Shown: in pieces, positions 43,410-52,138 of the stretch
Position numbering within the stretch: the stretch's first letter is position 1
How the letters are laid out: each line of letters begins with the position of its first letter
Origin: Arsukibacterium indicum
GTDB lineage: Bacteria > Pseudomonadota > Gammaproteobacteria > Enterobacterales > Alteromonadaceae
Assembly (NCBI RefSeq): GCF_019100565.1
Contig: NZ_JAHRID010000001.1
Location: 124,001 to 188,000 of the forward strand
DNA length: 64,000 nt
Direction of reading: 5' to 3'
Position numbers and translations under genes: made by a program
The notes under the pieces: model-generated
What the model saw: the letters and a program-made list of their open reading frames with translations, nothing else
Told to the model about the DNA's origin: nothing
Databases searched by the model: none

Positions 43410-43979
43410 TTACAGCTTTACATTAACGTTTTTCTCTTGCAGTTTAGTTAGAAGTACGGTTGCAAGATCAATATACTGCTGAGCAGACTGGAGAGTAGGT
43501 TCAAATCCTTGTGCATGCGCCACTTCGTTGCGGAGTCTCCTGATTTCATGAAACAGGGTGACATCTGCGGGACTTAATATGCTCCTCTCGGCAAGTGGCT
43601 CTGCGAGCTTTGACGCTGGAATATAACTTGGGCTCGTGACGGAAGTACTGTTACTTGCAAGAACTGCCCTCGCTGCCGCCTCTACTCGAACCCACGATTC
43701 GAGAATTGCCGAGCGTGGATGTAACTCTGCTAACTGAGCGAGAAACTCATGAGAGGCAAAATCTGCTTGTTCATGGCTTGCAACAATACTTTTTTCTGAT
43801 ATTTCGGCGAGTTCTCGAACTTCCTTTTCAAACTCCGCTTCCACTGGGCCTGCTTTCACTTTCCTTAGCTGCGGTACAAGCTTTGCGATATCGTCTCGCA
43901 AAAGAAATACTATGATAAGAACCGTGACAGGCCAGGCCAGCTCTTTCACAAGTGTTGTAGTAAATTCAAAGCCACTCAC
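43410..43979 (-). CDS. Membrane-anchored protein with DUF4145-like domain, cassette-like
   Basis: A 189-aa protein starting with GTG (GAGG five bases before). Residues 15-28 are a membrane helix (WPVTVLIIVFLL), residues 40-80 a charged coiled region, and residues 85-185 resemble the DUF4145 fold (LESWVRVEAAARAVL, then LFHEIRRLRNEVAHAQGFEPT). Proteins of this kind are common in mobile cassettes and have no proven function. The gene is bounded by GTTAGGC on its 5' side and GCCTAAC on its 3' side. Confidence 0.75.
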   Translation of the reverse strand: MSGFEFTTTLVKELAWPVTVLIIVFLLRDDIAKLVPQLRKVKAGPVEAEFEKEVRELAEISEKSIVASHEQADFASHEFLAQLAELHPRSAILESWVRVEAAARAVLASNSTSVTSPSYIPASKLAEPLAERSILSPADVTLFHEIRRLRNEVAHAQGFEPTLQSAQQYIDLATVLLTKLQEKNVNVKL

Positions 43980-43992
43980 GGGGACCTCGATC

Positions 43993-44045
43993 GCCTAACG
44001 CTTATTCGGCGGAATAATCCGTATTTAAACACGGATTTTTCCGCC
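43993..44045. repeat. GCCTAAC/GTTAGGC core with adjacent 15-bp hairpin
   Basis: GCCTAAC (43993-43999, GTTAGGC on the minus strand) is followed by a long hairpin at 44008-44045: GGCGGAA-TA-ATCCGT pairs with ACGGAT-TT-TTCCGCC around an eight-base loop. The core plus bulged hairpin resembles an attC end; a terminator function is the alternative. Confidence 0.4.
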
Positions 44046-44173
44046 TTTGTAAATTTCATGTTGTTGACATTACATCGGTTTTAACTTGTTTACAATGACT
44101 TATGGGTACAGAAATATTTAATAAATATCATAAGAAAAGATCGCTTTTGGCACTTAACGCATACCCGGCGTTA

Positions 44174-44190
44174 TTTCACATCTGTTTCAC
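44174..44190 (+). promoter_or_regulatory. Tandem TTTCAC-N5-TTTCAC operator upstream of the ABC operon
   Basis: Two TTTCAC hexamers 11 bases apart (one helical turn), the spacing used by OmpR/PhoB-family dimers. The same element, with the same following GCG, lies upstream of the PfpI-like gene at 47528-47544. It ends 49 bases before the ABC gene start. Confidence 0.65.
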
Positions 44191-44239
44191 GGCGCGGCCG
44201 TTACGCTTCGATGCCTAAACCCATTGAAGAGGTAACAGC

Positions 44240-44938
44240 ATGTCGCTATCTGCTTTAAGTACCATAGCGCTGACGAATGTCAGTCAAAGCTTCAGCCACC
44301 ATGGCCATAAGGTGCAATTGTTTGGGCAGTTAAGCCTGAGCATTGAACAAGGCCGGTCTTATGCCATTACCGGGCCGTCGGGCTCGGGCAAGTCCAGTTT
44401 GTTAATGCTGATGGCAGGCCTGGAGCAGCCAAGCGCCGGCCAGGTGGCCTACCAGCAGCACGGCCGTAGCATGGCGCTGACGCAGCTGCGACAAGACATT
44501 GGTTTTGTATTTCAGCAGTTTCATTTATTGCCGGAGCTGACAGCACTGCACAATGTGGCCTTGCCACTGAAATTACGCGGCGAAAAAAATGCCGAAGCCA
44601 CCGCCAGCACCTGGTTGGAAAAAGTCGGCCTTGGCCACAGGCTTAACCACAAACCGCAGCAAATGAGTGGCGGCGAGCAGCAGCGGGCCGCCATTGCCAG
44701 AGCGCTGGTATTTCAACCAAAGTTTATTTTCGCCGATGAACCCACCGGCAATCTCGATAGCAAAAGTGCCGCTGACGTAGCCGACATCCTGTTTGCTTGC
44801 TGCCAGCAAAACGGTGCAGCTCTGGTGATGGTAACCCATAGCCCACAGTTGGCGGCACGGGCACAACATGTGTTTAGCTTGAGTGATGGCAATGCTGGTT
44901 TAGAACAGCAAGACACAGCGCAGGTGCATTATGCTTGA
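44240..44938 (+). CDS. ABC transporter ATP-binding protein, LolD/YbbA-type
   Basis: A 232-aa ATPase with Walker A GPSGSGKSS, Q-loop FVFQQFHLLPEL, signature MSGGEQQR and Walker B FIFADEPTGNLD. It belongs to the MacB/LolD/YbbA group that works with FtsX-type permeases. It overlaps the permease start by eight bases. GAGGTAAC precedes the ATG. Confidence 0.93.
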   Translation: MSLSALSTIALTNVSQSFSHHGHKVQLFGQLSLSIEQGRSYAITGPSGSGKSSLLMLMAGLEQPSAGQVAYQQHGRSMALTQLRQDIGFVFQQFHLLPELTALHNVALPLKLRGEKNAEATASTWLEKVGLGHRLNHKPQQMSGGEQQRAAIARALVFQPKFIFADEPTGNLDSKSAADVADILFACCQQNGAALVMVTHSPQLAARAQHVFSLSDGNAGLEQQDTAQVHYA

Positions 44939-47483
44939 ACGCACCAACACTATAACTCCGCGCGCAAGCAGCCGGTTTAGCCACACTGTGCAACTGGCCT
45001 GGCATTTTTATCAGCAGCAAAAGCGCCACAGTAGCCAGCGCGTGTTGCGCTGGGTACAAGGCATTTTGCTGGTATTTATCGTAACGCTAAGCCAGACCAG
45101 CGCCAGTATTCAGACTTACCTGAGCCAAAACTTAGCCAACCTGCTGGGTGCTGATCTGGTACTGAGCCAACCGCGTGCACTAACGGCCAGCCAATACACT
45201 GAACTGGCCGCGATGGCAGAGCAAATTGTACTTACTGAAAGCTTAACCACTACCCTGACCCACAACGACCACTGGCAACGGGCAACGCTGAAAGCCGTGG
45301 CTGAAGATTACCCCTTGCAGGGTGAACTACGCAGTGCGGCCTTTCCCGGTGGGCCGGAGAGCGCCAGCAGCCAGGGCCCGGCAAAGGGTGAAATCTGGCT
45401 TGACTCGCGTTTACTGGCCGCCTTAGGGCTGCACATTGGCCAACACTTGCGTATTGGCGGCCAGCAGCTGAAGGTATCGCGCATTTTACTGCATGAGCCA
45501 GACCGGCTGATGGAAGGCCATAATGTGGAGATGCGCGCCCTGCTGCATCGTCAGGATCTGCAGCAGTTTCGCGCAGCCGACGATATTATTCAGCACCGCT
45601 ATCTGGTTGCGGCGAATACCCGGCAAATCGCTACGATCCGGCAGTGGCAAAAAACGCATTTGCCGGCGGCACAGCTGCACCATAAGCACGGCGCCCACCC
45701 GCTCGCCTTGTTTTGGCAGCGTACCGGGAATTTTATTGGTTTAGCCTCGATATTATTATTTTTTATGGCTGCCATCGCCATGCAGCAACTTAGCCGGGCG
45801 CAATTGCCGCAACAACAGTTTTTCAGTGCGGTGTGCCTAAGCCTCGGGGCGTCGAAACAAAGGGTGCTACAAATGTCGTTGCTGAAGTGGCTGTTCGGCC
45901 TGCTTTTGTTACTGCCGCCGGTACTGCTGCTGTCTGCGCTGTGTCATTACTTGCTGCTGCAATGGTTAAAGGCCAACGTCTTTGCCGGGCAAGAGCTGAC
46001 AGGCAACTTCGCCACGCTAATCTGGCAGCCCGACATAACGCTGACAGTAACAACCGTATTTGCCAGCGCGGCGATCTTTTTTGTGTTCAACTTACCGCTG
46101 TGGCTGGCGCTGTGGCAATGCTCAGTGCGGCAGTTAATTCAGCAACAACAGCGCAGCATCAGTAACGCCGTGCTGTTTGGCTGCGCCTTACTGGTGCTGG
46201 GAAGCGTGGCAGCACATTACTCGGATAACGGCCTGCTTACCGCTATGCTGCTGGGCTCGATGATAGCAAGCATTGCGCTGCTGTTAGTGCTGAGCTGGCT
46301 GGCTCTGTCGCTTGGCGAAAAGCTGAGCCAGCCGTTTTCCGGTTTGCTGCCGTTTGCACTTTATATGATGAAGCAGCGCCTGCTAAGCAAAACCACGCAG
46401 ATTTTAGGCATAGGGCTGGCCGCTTTCTTATTGCTGTTTACCTTAGTGCTGCTAAAAGATTTGGGCGACAGCATGGCAGCCCATCAGCGGGCGCATGATG
46501 GCAACTTGTTGGTGACGCAGGCTAGTGCAGCGCAAATGGCTGACATAGAGGTGTGGGCAGCGCAGCATAACATTACCATTCGCCAGCATAAGCCGTTTGT
46601 CTACGCCAAACTTAGCCATATCAATGGCGGCCTGCTCTCTGAGGTGATGCAAAAACCCAGCGACAGCCTGGCAGCCTTTAACCGTCCGGTGCGGCTGCAC
46701 TGGAGCGCTGATATGCCCGGCAATAACCGGCTGGTTAGCGGCCAATGGTGGCACAGCGCAACTGACAACTGGCAGCAGCTGTCGGTAGAGCAGGAAGTGA
46801 TGACCGACCTTGGCCTGCAGTTGGGCGATAAATTAGGGCTGGTAATTGGCGGGCACGCTATCGAGTTCAGCATTGTAGCCTCGCATGCCTACCAGAGCGG
46901 CGCCGGCGCTATTACCTTCTGGCTGCAAATGCCGCCTGCTGCCCTGGCACATATCCGCGCGCCGCATTACAGCATGGCCAGCCTGGAGCTACAGCCCCAG
47001 CAGTTTTCGTTACTACCTCCGCTGTGGCAGCAACACCCGTCGCTGCGCATGGTATCACTGCAAGAGCTAACCCAGCGCTTTGACAGCAGCCTTGCCATGG
47101 TAACCCGGCTTATCAGCGGCTTTGCCGGCTTAATTATGCTGCTGGCAGGCATTGTGATGCTGTCTTCAGTGCATGCCGTTGAAGCCAAAGAGCAGAAAAA
47201 GAACAGCATTATTCTAAGTTTTGGCCTGTCAAAACGCACCTGCCTGCAGCTGAACATGATCGAGTGGCTGGTAACCGGCGCTATTGCCGCCTGTGGCGCC
47301 ATTGTTGCCACCTGGCTGGCCGGTTTACTGATTTATCAGTCGCAGTTCTCCCTGACTTACCAGCCTGATATGGGCTGGCTGCTGGGCACTCTGGTTGTCA
47401 TTATCTCGCTGGTAACAGCACTGGGTATGCTGCTGAGTAAACACAGTTTGTCCGGCTCGGTGCGCCAGCTGCTGGCGGAGTAA
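44931..47483 (+). CDS. ABC transporter permease with two FtsX domains (YbbP-type)
   Basis: An 850-aa membrane protein. A first helix (about 43-60) is followed by a periplasmic domain, then a block of FtsX helices (about 265-440), a second block and periplasmic domain, and three last helices (from SGFAGLIMLLAGIVMLSSVHA to the C-terminus). This is the layout of YbbP-like permeases that act as mechanotransmission or lipid/peptide exporters. The ATG overlaps the ATPase gene (ATGCTTGA). The gene is followed by the DJ-1-like gene and a two-component system that probably controls it. Confidence 0.9.
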   Translation: MLERTNTITPRASSRFSHTVQLAWHFYQQQKRHSSQRVLRWVQGILLVFIVTLSQTSASIQTYLSQNLANLLGADLVLSQPRALTASQYTELAAMAEQIVLTESLTTTLTHNDHWQRATLKAVAEDYPLQGELRSAAFPGGPESASSQGPAKGEIWLDSRLLAALGLHIGQHLRIGGQQLKVSRILLHEPDRLMEGHNVEMRALLHRQDLQQFRAADDIIQHRYLVAANTRQIATIRQWQKTHLPAAQLHHKHGAHPLALFWQRTGNFIGLASILLFFMAAIAMQQLSRAQLPQQQFFSAVCLSLGASKQRVLQMSLLKWLFGLLLLLPPVLLLSALCHYLLLQWLKANVFAGQELTGNFATLIWQPDITLTVTTVFASAAIFFVFNLPLWLALWQCSVRQLIQQQQRSISNAVLFGCALLVLGSVAAHYSDNGLLTAMLLGSMIASIALLLVLSWLALSLGEKLSQPFSGLLPFALYMMKQRLLSKTTQILGIGLAAFLLLFTLVLLKDLGDSMAAHQRAHDGNLLVTQASAAQMADIEVWAAQHNITIRQHKPFVYAKLSHINGGLLSEVMQKPSDSLAAFNRPVRLHWSADMPGNNRLVSGQWWHSATDNWQQLSVEQEVMTDLGLQLGDKLGLVIGGHAIEFSIVASHAYQSGAGAITFWLQMPPAALAHIRAPHYSMASLELQPQQFSLLPPLWQQHPSLRMVSLQELTQRFDSSLAMVTRLISGFAGLIMLLAGIVMLSSVHAVEAKEQKKNSIILSFGLSKRTCLQLNMIEWLVTGAIAACGAIVATWLAGLLIYQSQFSLTYQPDMGWLLGTLVVIISLVTALGMLLSKHSLSGSVRQLLAE

Positions 47484-47527
47484 AAGCCATGGCCCAAAAA
47501 CAACAATGCCATTTTTCTGATTCGTTT

Positions 47528-47544
47528 TTTCACATTCGTTTCAC
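47528..47544 (+). promoter_or_regulatory. Tandem TTTCAC-N5-TTTCAC operator upstream of the PfpI-like gene
   Basis: The second copy of the operator at 44174-44190: both TTTCAC hexamers and the 11-base period are identical. It ends 50 bases before the ATG of the PfpI-like gene, almost the same distance as in the ABC operon. Confidence 0.65.
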
Positions 47545-47594
47545 AGCGGCTTTGCCATGCTGGCGGCGCAACCCCATTGTTAAGGAACATTAAA

Positions 47595-48725
47595 ATGAAA
47601 CAACTGACACTGTATATATTGGTTATTCTTAGCCTGCTTAGCGCCTTGTTTAGCCAGGTAACTAATCGCGAAGCAATAGCAGCAACCCCTGACAGCAAAC
47701 GTATTGTTATGGTACTCAGTGGCTATGGCCAGCCAGATCAGCAAGCGCCGGGTTATGAGTTTGATGAATTTGCCAAAGCCTATCTGGTATTTTCTGCCCA
47801 TGGTATCAGCGTAGATGTTGCCAGCCCGCAAGGCGGCGCGGTAGAGGCTGATAAGTACGATCCGACCAAACCTTATAATGCGCAAGTACTCGCCGACGCC
47901 ACCATCATGGCGAAGTTAAACAATACCCTTAGCACTGCGCAGCTAAAGCCCGGCGACTACAACGGTATTTTTATTGTTGGCGGCAAAGGCGCCATGTTTG
48001 ATTTACCAAAAGATCCTGCGCTGCAGCAACTGATCGCCGCTGTCTATCAGCAACAAGGTTCAGTGGCTGCGGTATGCCATGGCCCGGCTGCGCTGGTTAA
48101 CGTTACATTAGCCGACGGCAGCTATCTGGTGGCCAGTAAAGCGGTAAACGGCTTTACTAACGAAGAAGAGCGGTTATTCGGTAAAAAGTGGCTGGCCAAA
48201 TTTGACTTTATGCTGCAGGACAAGCTGATTGAGCGCGGTGGCCGCTTTGAACACAGCCCGATGATGCTAAGCCATGTGGCAGTGGATAACCGGCTGATCA
48301 CCGGCCAAAACCCGGCCTCTACGGTAGCAACAGCCAAGGCGCTGCTGAAATCGCTGGGTATTACCCTCCAGCCAATGGCGCCGCACCGGGATGATGCTAC
48401 CCTGGCGCTGGTGGCTGAGCTTTTAAACGGCAGGGTTACTGCAACGCAGCTGTTAGCTGCCGATGCCAAGCAGTATCAGCTTGAATTGCTCGGCATGTAC
48501 GGGTATTACTACGTGAATACTGCCAACACCACACAACAGTGGCAGCATGCGCTAACGCTGATGCAAGCGGGCCAAAGCGCCATTAACAACCCGTCGCTGG
48601 ACATGACTATTGCCCAAACTCAGCTTAAACTGGGCGACAAGGCCGCAGCGCGGGCCACCCTGCAGCAGATTTTGGCCGCTAAGCCCGATTTTGCCGCCGC
48701 TACAGCATTGTTAGCAACTTTGTAG
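47595..48725 (+). CDS. Exported DJ-1/PfpI-family protein with C-terminal helical repeat region
   Basis: A 376-aa protein with a signal peptide or anchor (residues 1-27, LYILVILSLLSALFS). A type-1 glutamine-amidotransferase-like domain spans about 35-260 and has the nucleophile elbow AAVCHGPAALVN and GIFIVGGKGAM. The C-terminal 100 residues are helical and TPR-like (QTQLKLGDKAAARATLQQIL). Such ThiJ/PfpI proteins often act on glyoxals or stress-damaged thiols. It starts the operon with the two-component genes (39-base gap). Confidence 0.85.
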   Translation: MKQLTLYILVILSLLSALFSQVTNREAIAATPDSKRIVMVLSGYGQPDQQAPGYEFDEFAKAYLVFSAHGISVDVASPQGGAVEADKYDPTKPYNAQVLADATIMAKLNNTLSTAQLKPGDYNGIFIVGGKGAMFDLPKDPALQQLIAAVYQQQGSVAAVCHGPAALVNVTLADGSYLVASKAVNGFTNEEERLFGKKWLAKFDFMLQDKLIERGGRFEHSPMMLSHVAVDNRLITGQNPASTVATAKALLKSLGITLQPMAPHRDDATLALVAELLNGRVTATQLLAADAKQYQLELLGMYGYYYVNTANTTQQWQHALTLMQAGQSAINNPSLDMTIAQTQLKLGDKAAARATLQQILAAKPDFAAATALLATL

Positions 48726-48764
48726 CTTTAAACTTTATTGATTTAAACCCGAATGGATTGACTG

Positions 48765-49460
48765 ATGAACAAGCCCGCCGCCCTGCAGGTATTGCTGATT
48801 GAAGATGAGCTGAGTATAGCCAAAAACATTGCCGGCTATATGGAGCAAAAAGGCCATATCTTTGATTTTGCCAGCAATGGCAAACAGGGGCTGGCGTTGG
48901 CGCTGCATCAGCATTACGACCTGATCATTCTGGACTTGAACCTGCCGGGTTTGGACGGCCTGCAGTTATGCACAGCGCTGCGACAACAGGCCGACCGCCA
49001 TATCCCGCTGTTAATGCTGACCGCCCGCGACAGCATCGATGACAAGCTGGCTGGTTTTCATGTCGGCACCGACGATTATCTGACCAAACCCTTTTCGTTA
49101 CAGGAGTTGGAAGTGCGTTGCCTGGCGTTATCGCGCCGTCATCTGTTGCAACAGCAACACACGATAACCCTGGGGCCGTTAGTGCTGGATAAACAGCGCC
49201 GCATAGCCAAACGCGATGGCCAGCAACTGGCGCTAAATGCGATGGGCTATAAAATTTTGCTGCTGTTGGCCGAGGCCCACCCGCAGGTGGTCAGCCGCAG
49301 CGAACTAAGCCAGCATTTGTGGCATGATGAACCGACAGAATCTGACGCGCTGCGCTCGCATATTTATCAGTTACGCACTGTACTGGATAAGCCTTTTGCT
49401 TATCCGTTATTAAAAACCGTATTTGGCGTCGGTTTTACGCTGGAGATAACCGCAGCATGA
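48765..49460 (+). CDS. OmpR/PhoB-family response regulator
   Basis: A 231-aa two-domain regulator. The receiver (about 8-125) has the acidic pair in LIEDE, the phosphorylated Asp in LIILDLNLPG and the Lys in LTKPFSL. The winged-helix DNA-binding domain (about 135-228) has the typical RSELSQHLWHDEPTESDALRSHIYQLR. The stop overlaps the histidine kinase start by four bases (ATGA). It is the likely reader of the TTTCAC-N5-TTTCAC operators in front of this operon and the ABC operon. Confidence 0.92.
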   Translation: MNKPAALQVLLIEDELSIAKNIAGYMEQKGHIFDFASNGKQGLALALHQHYDLIILDLNLPGLDGLQLCTALRQQADRHIPLLMLTARDSIDDKLAGFHVGTDDYLTKPFSLQELEVRCLALSRRHLLQQQHTITLGPLVLDKQRRIAKRDGQQLALNAMGYKILLLLAEAHPQVVSRSELSQHLWHDEPTESDALRSHIYQLRTVLDKPFAYPLLKTVFGVGFTLEITAA

Positions 49461-50800
49461 GCGCAAAAACCCGCAACAACACCGGGCAGTTTCACAGTTT
49501 AAGCCGGCGTATCGTCGTACAGTTCTGTATTTTCACCCTAATGATTTCTGCCGTTTACAGCCTTATTTCTTTTATCCTGATGTACACGCTGGAAGACAGC
49601 TTTATTGAGCAGCAATTGCAGCAGGAAGCCGCCTACCTCAGTACACAATATCAGCAAACAGCTAGCTGGCCCGCACCAAGAAGCCAGTCGATGCAACTGC
49701 ACTTTAGCCGCGACAGCCTGCCCGATGAAATACGTCCAGTAGCGCTGGCAGAGCCAGAACGTAAAGAGTTCTTCGGCCAGCAGGGCCGGCATTATCACTT
49801 ATATACGGTTAGCGCACAGCCAGAAGTGTTGCTGCTGGCAGAGGTGAGCCAGCAGTTACTGGTGCGGCCTATTAGTGGCGGTGTGTTGCAATTTCTGCTT
49901 ATCAGCGCCCTGCTTGTCAGCAGCATTGCCTGCCTTATCGCCTGGTTTGTCAGCCGCCGCACCACCCGGCCGCTGAAACAACTGGCAGCGCTGGTTGATA
50001 ACGCTGCGCCACAACAGTTGCCGCAGCAATTTGCCAGCCAGTTTGCTAATGACGAAGTGGGTATTTTAGCCCGCACCCTGGAGCAAAGTTTAGGCGGTAT
50101 TGCCCGCGCGCTGGAGCGCGAAAAAAGCTTTACCGCCGATGTCAGCCACGAGCTACGCACGCCCCTGGCAGTGATTAAAAACACGGTGGAACTATGGCAA
50201 AGCCAACAAACCGGCAGCAAGGAAACAGCCATTGGCGCCGATCAGCAGCTAATAACGCGTATTTATGATGCGGCGGTGCAAATGGAGAAAACCGTGCAAA
50301 CCCTGCTTATTCTGGCCAGAGAAGAGCATACTGCCGCTAAGCACAGCAACACGGCACTGATGCCACTGCTTGAGCGGGCCATTTTAGACAACAGCATGCT
50401 GCTGCAAGGCAAACCAGTGACGATACGGCTTTGTGAAAGTTGCCAGGTTAACATTAACGCCAATGCCGACATGCTAAAAGTGCTGCTGGATAATTTGCTG
50501 AGTAATGCCTTTAAATACACTGAAGCCGGCGAGATCAGCATTGCCTTTAGCGATAACCGCCTGCTGATCCGCGACACCGGCCCGGGCATAGCAGCCGATA
50601 TATACCCGCATATTACTGAGGCCGGGGTAAAAGGCCGGCACAGTACCGGCTTTGGTTTTGGCTTAGCTATCGTCAAACGATTATGTGAACATCAGGGCTG
50701 GCGGATGACTGTCACCAGTAGCGGCGGCCACGACAGAATGAGTGCCGGCACCCTGGTAAGTGTCGGGTTCAATTTCCACCCAACGCTTAGCGCCGCCTGA
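49457..50800 (+). CDS. Membrane sensor histidine kinase
   Basis: A 447-aa kinase with two membrane helices (about 19-41 and 141-165), a periplasmic loop of about 95 residues between, a HAMP region, the H-box DVSHELRTPLAVIKNTVEL, N-box LDNLLSNAFKYTE and G-boxes DTGPGIA and GFGFGLAIV. It pairs with the overlapping response regulator. Envelope stress is a plausible input given its exporter and PfpI targets. Confidence 0.92.
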   Translation: MSAKTRNNTGQFHSLSRRIVVQFCIFTLMISAVYSLISFILMYTLEDSFIEQQLQQEAAYLSTQYQQTASWPAPRSQSMQLHFSRDSLPDEIRPVALAEPERKEFFGQQGRHYHLYTVSAQPEVLLLAEVSQQLLVRPISGGVLQFLLISALLVSSIACLIAWFVSRRTTRPLKQLAALVDNAAPQQLPQQFASQFANDEVGILARTLEQSLGGIARALEREKSFTADVSHELRTPLAVIKNTVELWQSQQTGSKETAIGADQQLITRIYDAAVQMEKTVQTLLILAREEHTAAKHSNTALMPLLERAILDNSMLLQGKPVTIRLCESCQVNINANADMLKVLLDNLLSNAFKYTEAGEISIAFSDNRLLIRDTGPGIAADIYPHITEAGVKGRHSTGFGFGLAIVKRLCEHQGWRMTVTSSGGHDRMSAGTLVSVGFNFHPTLSAA

Positions 50801-50967
50801 ATCGGTATCGGTTATCAGGTTATTAAAAACCAGCACTAAATTTAATTGTTAAAAAGTGTATAACTAACGAATTTTTTACGTTAACAGCGCTCATACATTC
50901 AGGCCTGTATGTAACAGGGCGAAATTGAACTTACCAATATTCAACTTACAATAACAAGGTTGTTAAC

Positions 50968-51516
50968 ATGAAAAAACTTAGCGCTATCCTTCTGGTTATC
51001 GTTGCCGCCACCAGCCTTTCGGCATGCATAACCTATAAGGCCCCTAAATATCAAAGCTCAGCAGATACATTACTGCATTTGCAACAATTGAACGTCGCCC
51101 CGGTTGCAGTAACCGCAGTCAACCGGCCAGCAGGTATTAAAGATCACCTGCAATGCCAAACCCAGGGGCAGGTTAAAGCGGATGGTGGCTATGCTTATTA
51201 CGTGGAGGGAGCACTACGCTCTGAGCTGGCTAAAGCTAACTTGCTAGACAACAACGCAGCAATACAATTGACCGGCATTTTACATCAAGTTAGCTTTAAT
51301 TCCTGGCGAAACAGCTGGCAGCTGGCGTTGGAACTGACATCATCAAATGGTCGTAAGTTGCACACTAAAACAAACTATCGTGGTGAGGCTGTCAGCCTGG
51401 AGGAAGAAACCAGTTGTCGCCTGGTAGCACAATCCATGTCTGCTGCCGTACAGCAATTGTTGCAACAAACGCTAACCAGTGACGACTTTGCCACTTTGCT
51501 GCAACCGATGCCTTAA
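50968..51516 (+). CDS. Lipoprotein of unknown function
   Basis: A 182-aa product with a lipobox (LSAC, Cys20 region) after a signal peptide. The mature part lacks a motif I recognise; its strand-rich middle (AIQLTGILHQVSFNSWRNSWQLAL) recalls lipoproteins of the YajG-like type. Two Cys (HLQCQTQG and ETSCRLVA) could form a disulfide. The 167 bases before it hold an inverted pair, TACATTCAGGCCTGTATGTA, near 50893-50912. Confidence 0.7.
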   Translation: MKKLSAILLVIVAATSLSACITYKAPKYQSSADTLLHLQQLNVAPVAVTAVNRPAGIKDHLQCQTQGQVKADGGYAYYVEGALRSELAKANLLDNNAAIQLTGILHQVSFNSWRNSWQLALELTSSNGRKLHTKTNYRGEAVSLEEETSCRLVAQSMSAAVQQLLQQTLTSDDFATLLQPMP

Positions 51517-51614
51517 CAGCCATAAGGGGGCTGACCTTAACCCAAAGTGAAGCCCTTGTTTGCTGCAATAATCGCGCGTTTAAGTCAGGATAGTCAGAAG
51601 AGGTGCTTAATCAT

Positions 51615-52109
51615 TCACTTCAGTTGTTGTGCCAGCAAATCAACCAACGGCTGAAACTCAGCTTTATTTTTGTAATTCAGGTCTATCAGCGCCTGATGGG
51701 CCCGCAGGATCATCTCACCTTGTTGCTGTTCACTGTAGTGGCCGGGCATTACGCTGCTGAGCTCAGCCGCGGGGCTGGTAGACTGCTCAACAATCTGAAA
51801 TGCCTGGTCAAGACACAGGCTGTACAGTAATTCATTTACTTCTGACTGGGTTGAAAACAATGTAGGCTTTGGTAACTGCTGCTGCTGACAGTAGCGGGCC
51901 AGACTGGCCAGCAACCCGACATAGGTGCTGTCGATAAAGGTCGCTTCATTTAAATCAATGATTACCTGCTGGCAACTGACAGGTTTACTGAACAATCGCT
52001 CAATTAAATCGTCCATACCGGTAGCGTTGGTGTAACGTAGCTCGCCATGCAGTTTGAAAAAACAGCAGTTATCTTTGCTGGCAAACAGTATTTGTGCTTG
52101 TTCACTCAT
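51615..52109 (-). CDS. STAS-domain protein (anti-sigma factor antagonist type)
   Basis: A 164-aa cytosolic protein whose first 110 residues match the STAS domain (CFFKLHGELRYTNATGMDDLI, then VIIDLNEATFIDSTYVGLLASLA with the phosphorylatable Ser). It lies 29 bases downstream of the receiver-PP2C gene, so the two form a partner-switch pair in which the phosphatase would act on this Ser. No RsbW-type kinase gene is nearby. Confidence 0.88.
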   Translation of the reverse strand: MSEQAQILFASKDNCCFFKLHGELRYTNATGMDDLIERLFSKPVSCQQVIIDLNEATFIDSTYVGLLASLARYCQQQQLPKPTLFSTQSEVNELLYSLCLDQAFQIVEQSTSPAAELSSVMPGHYSEQQQGEMILRAHQALIDLNYKNKAEFQPLVDLLAQQLK

Positions 52110-52138
52110 TCAAAACTCACTTGGCACTAACTTCGCGC

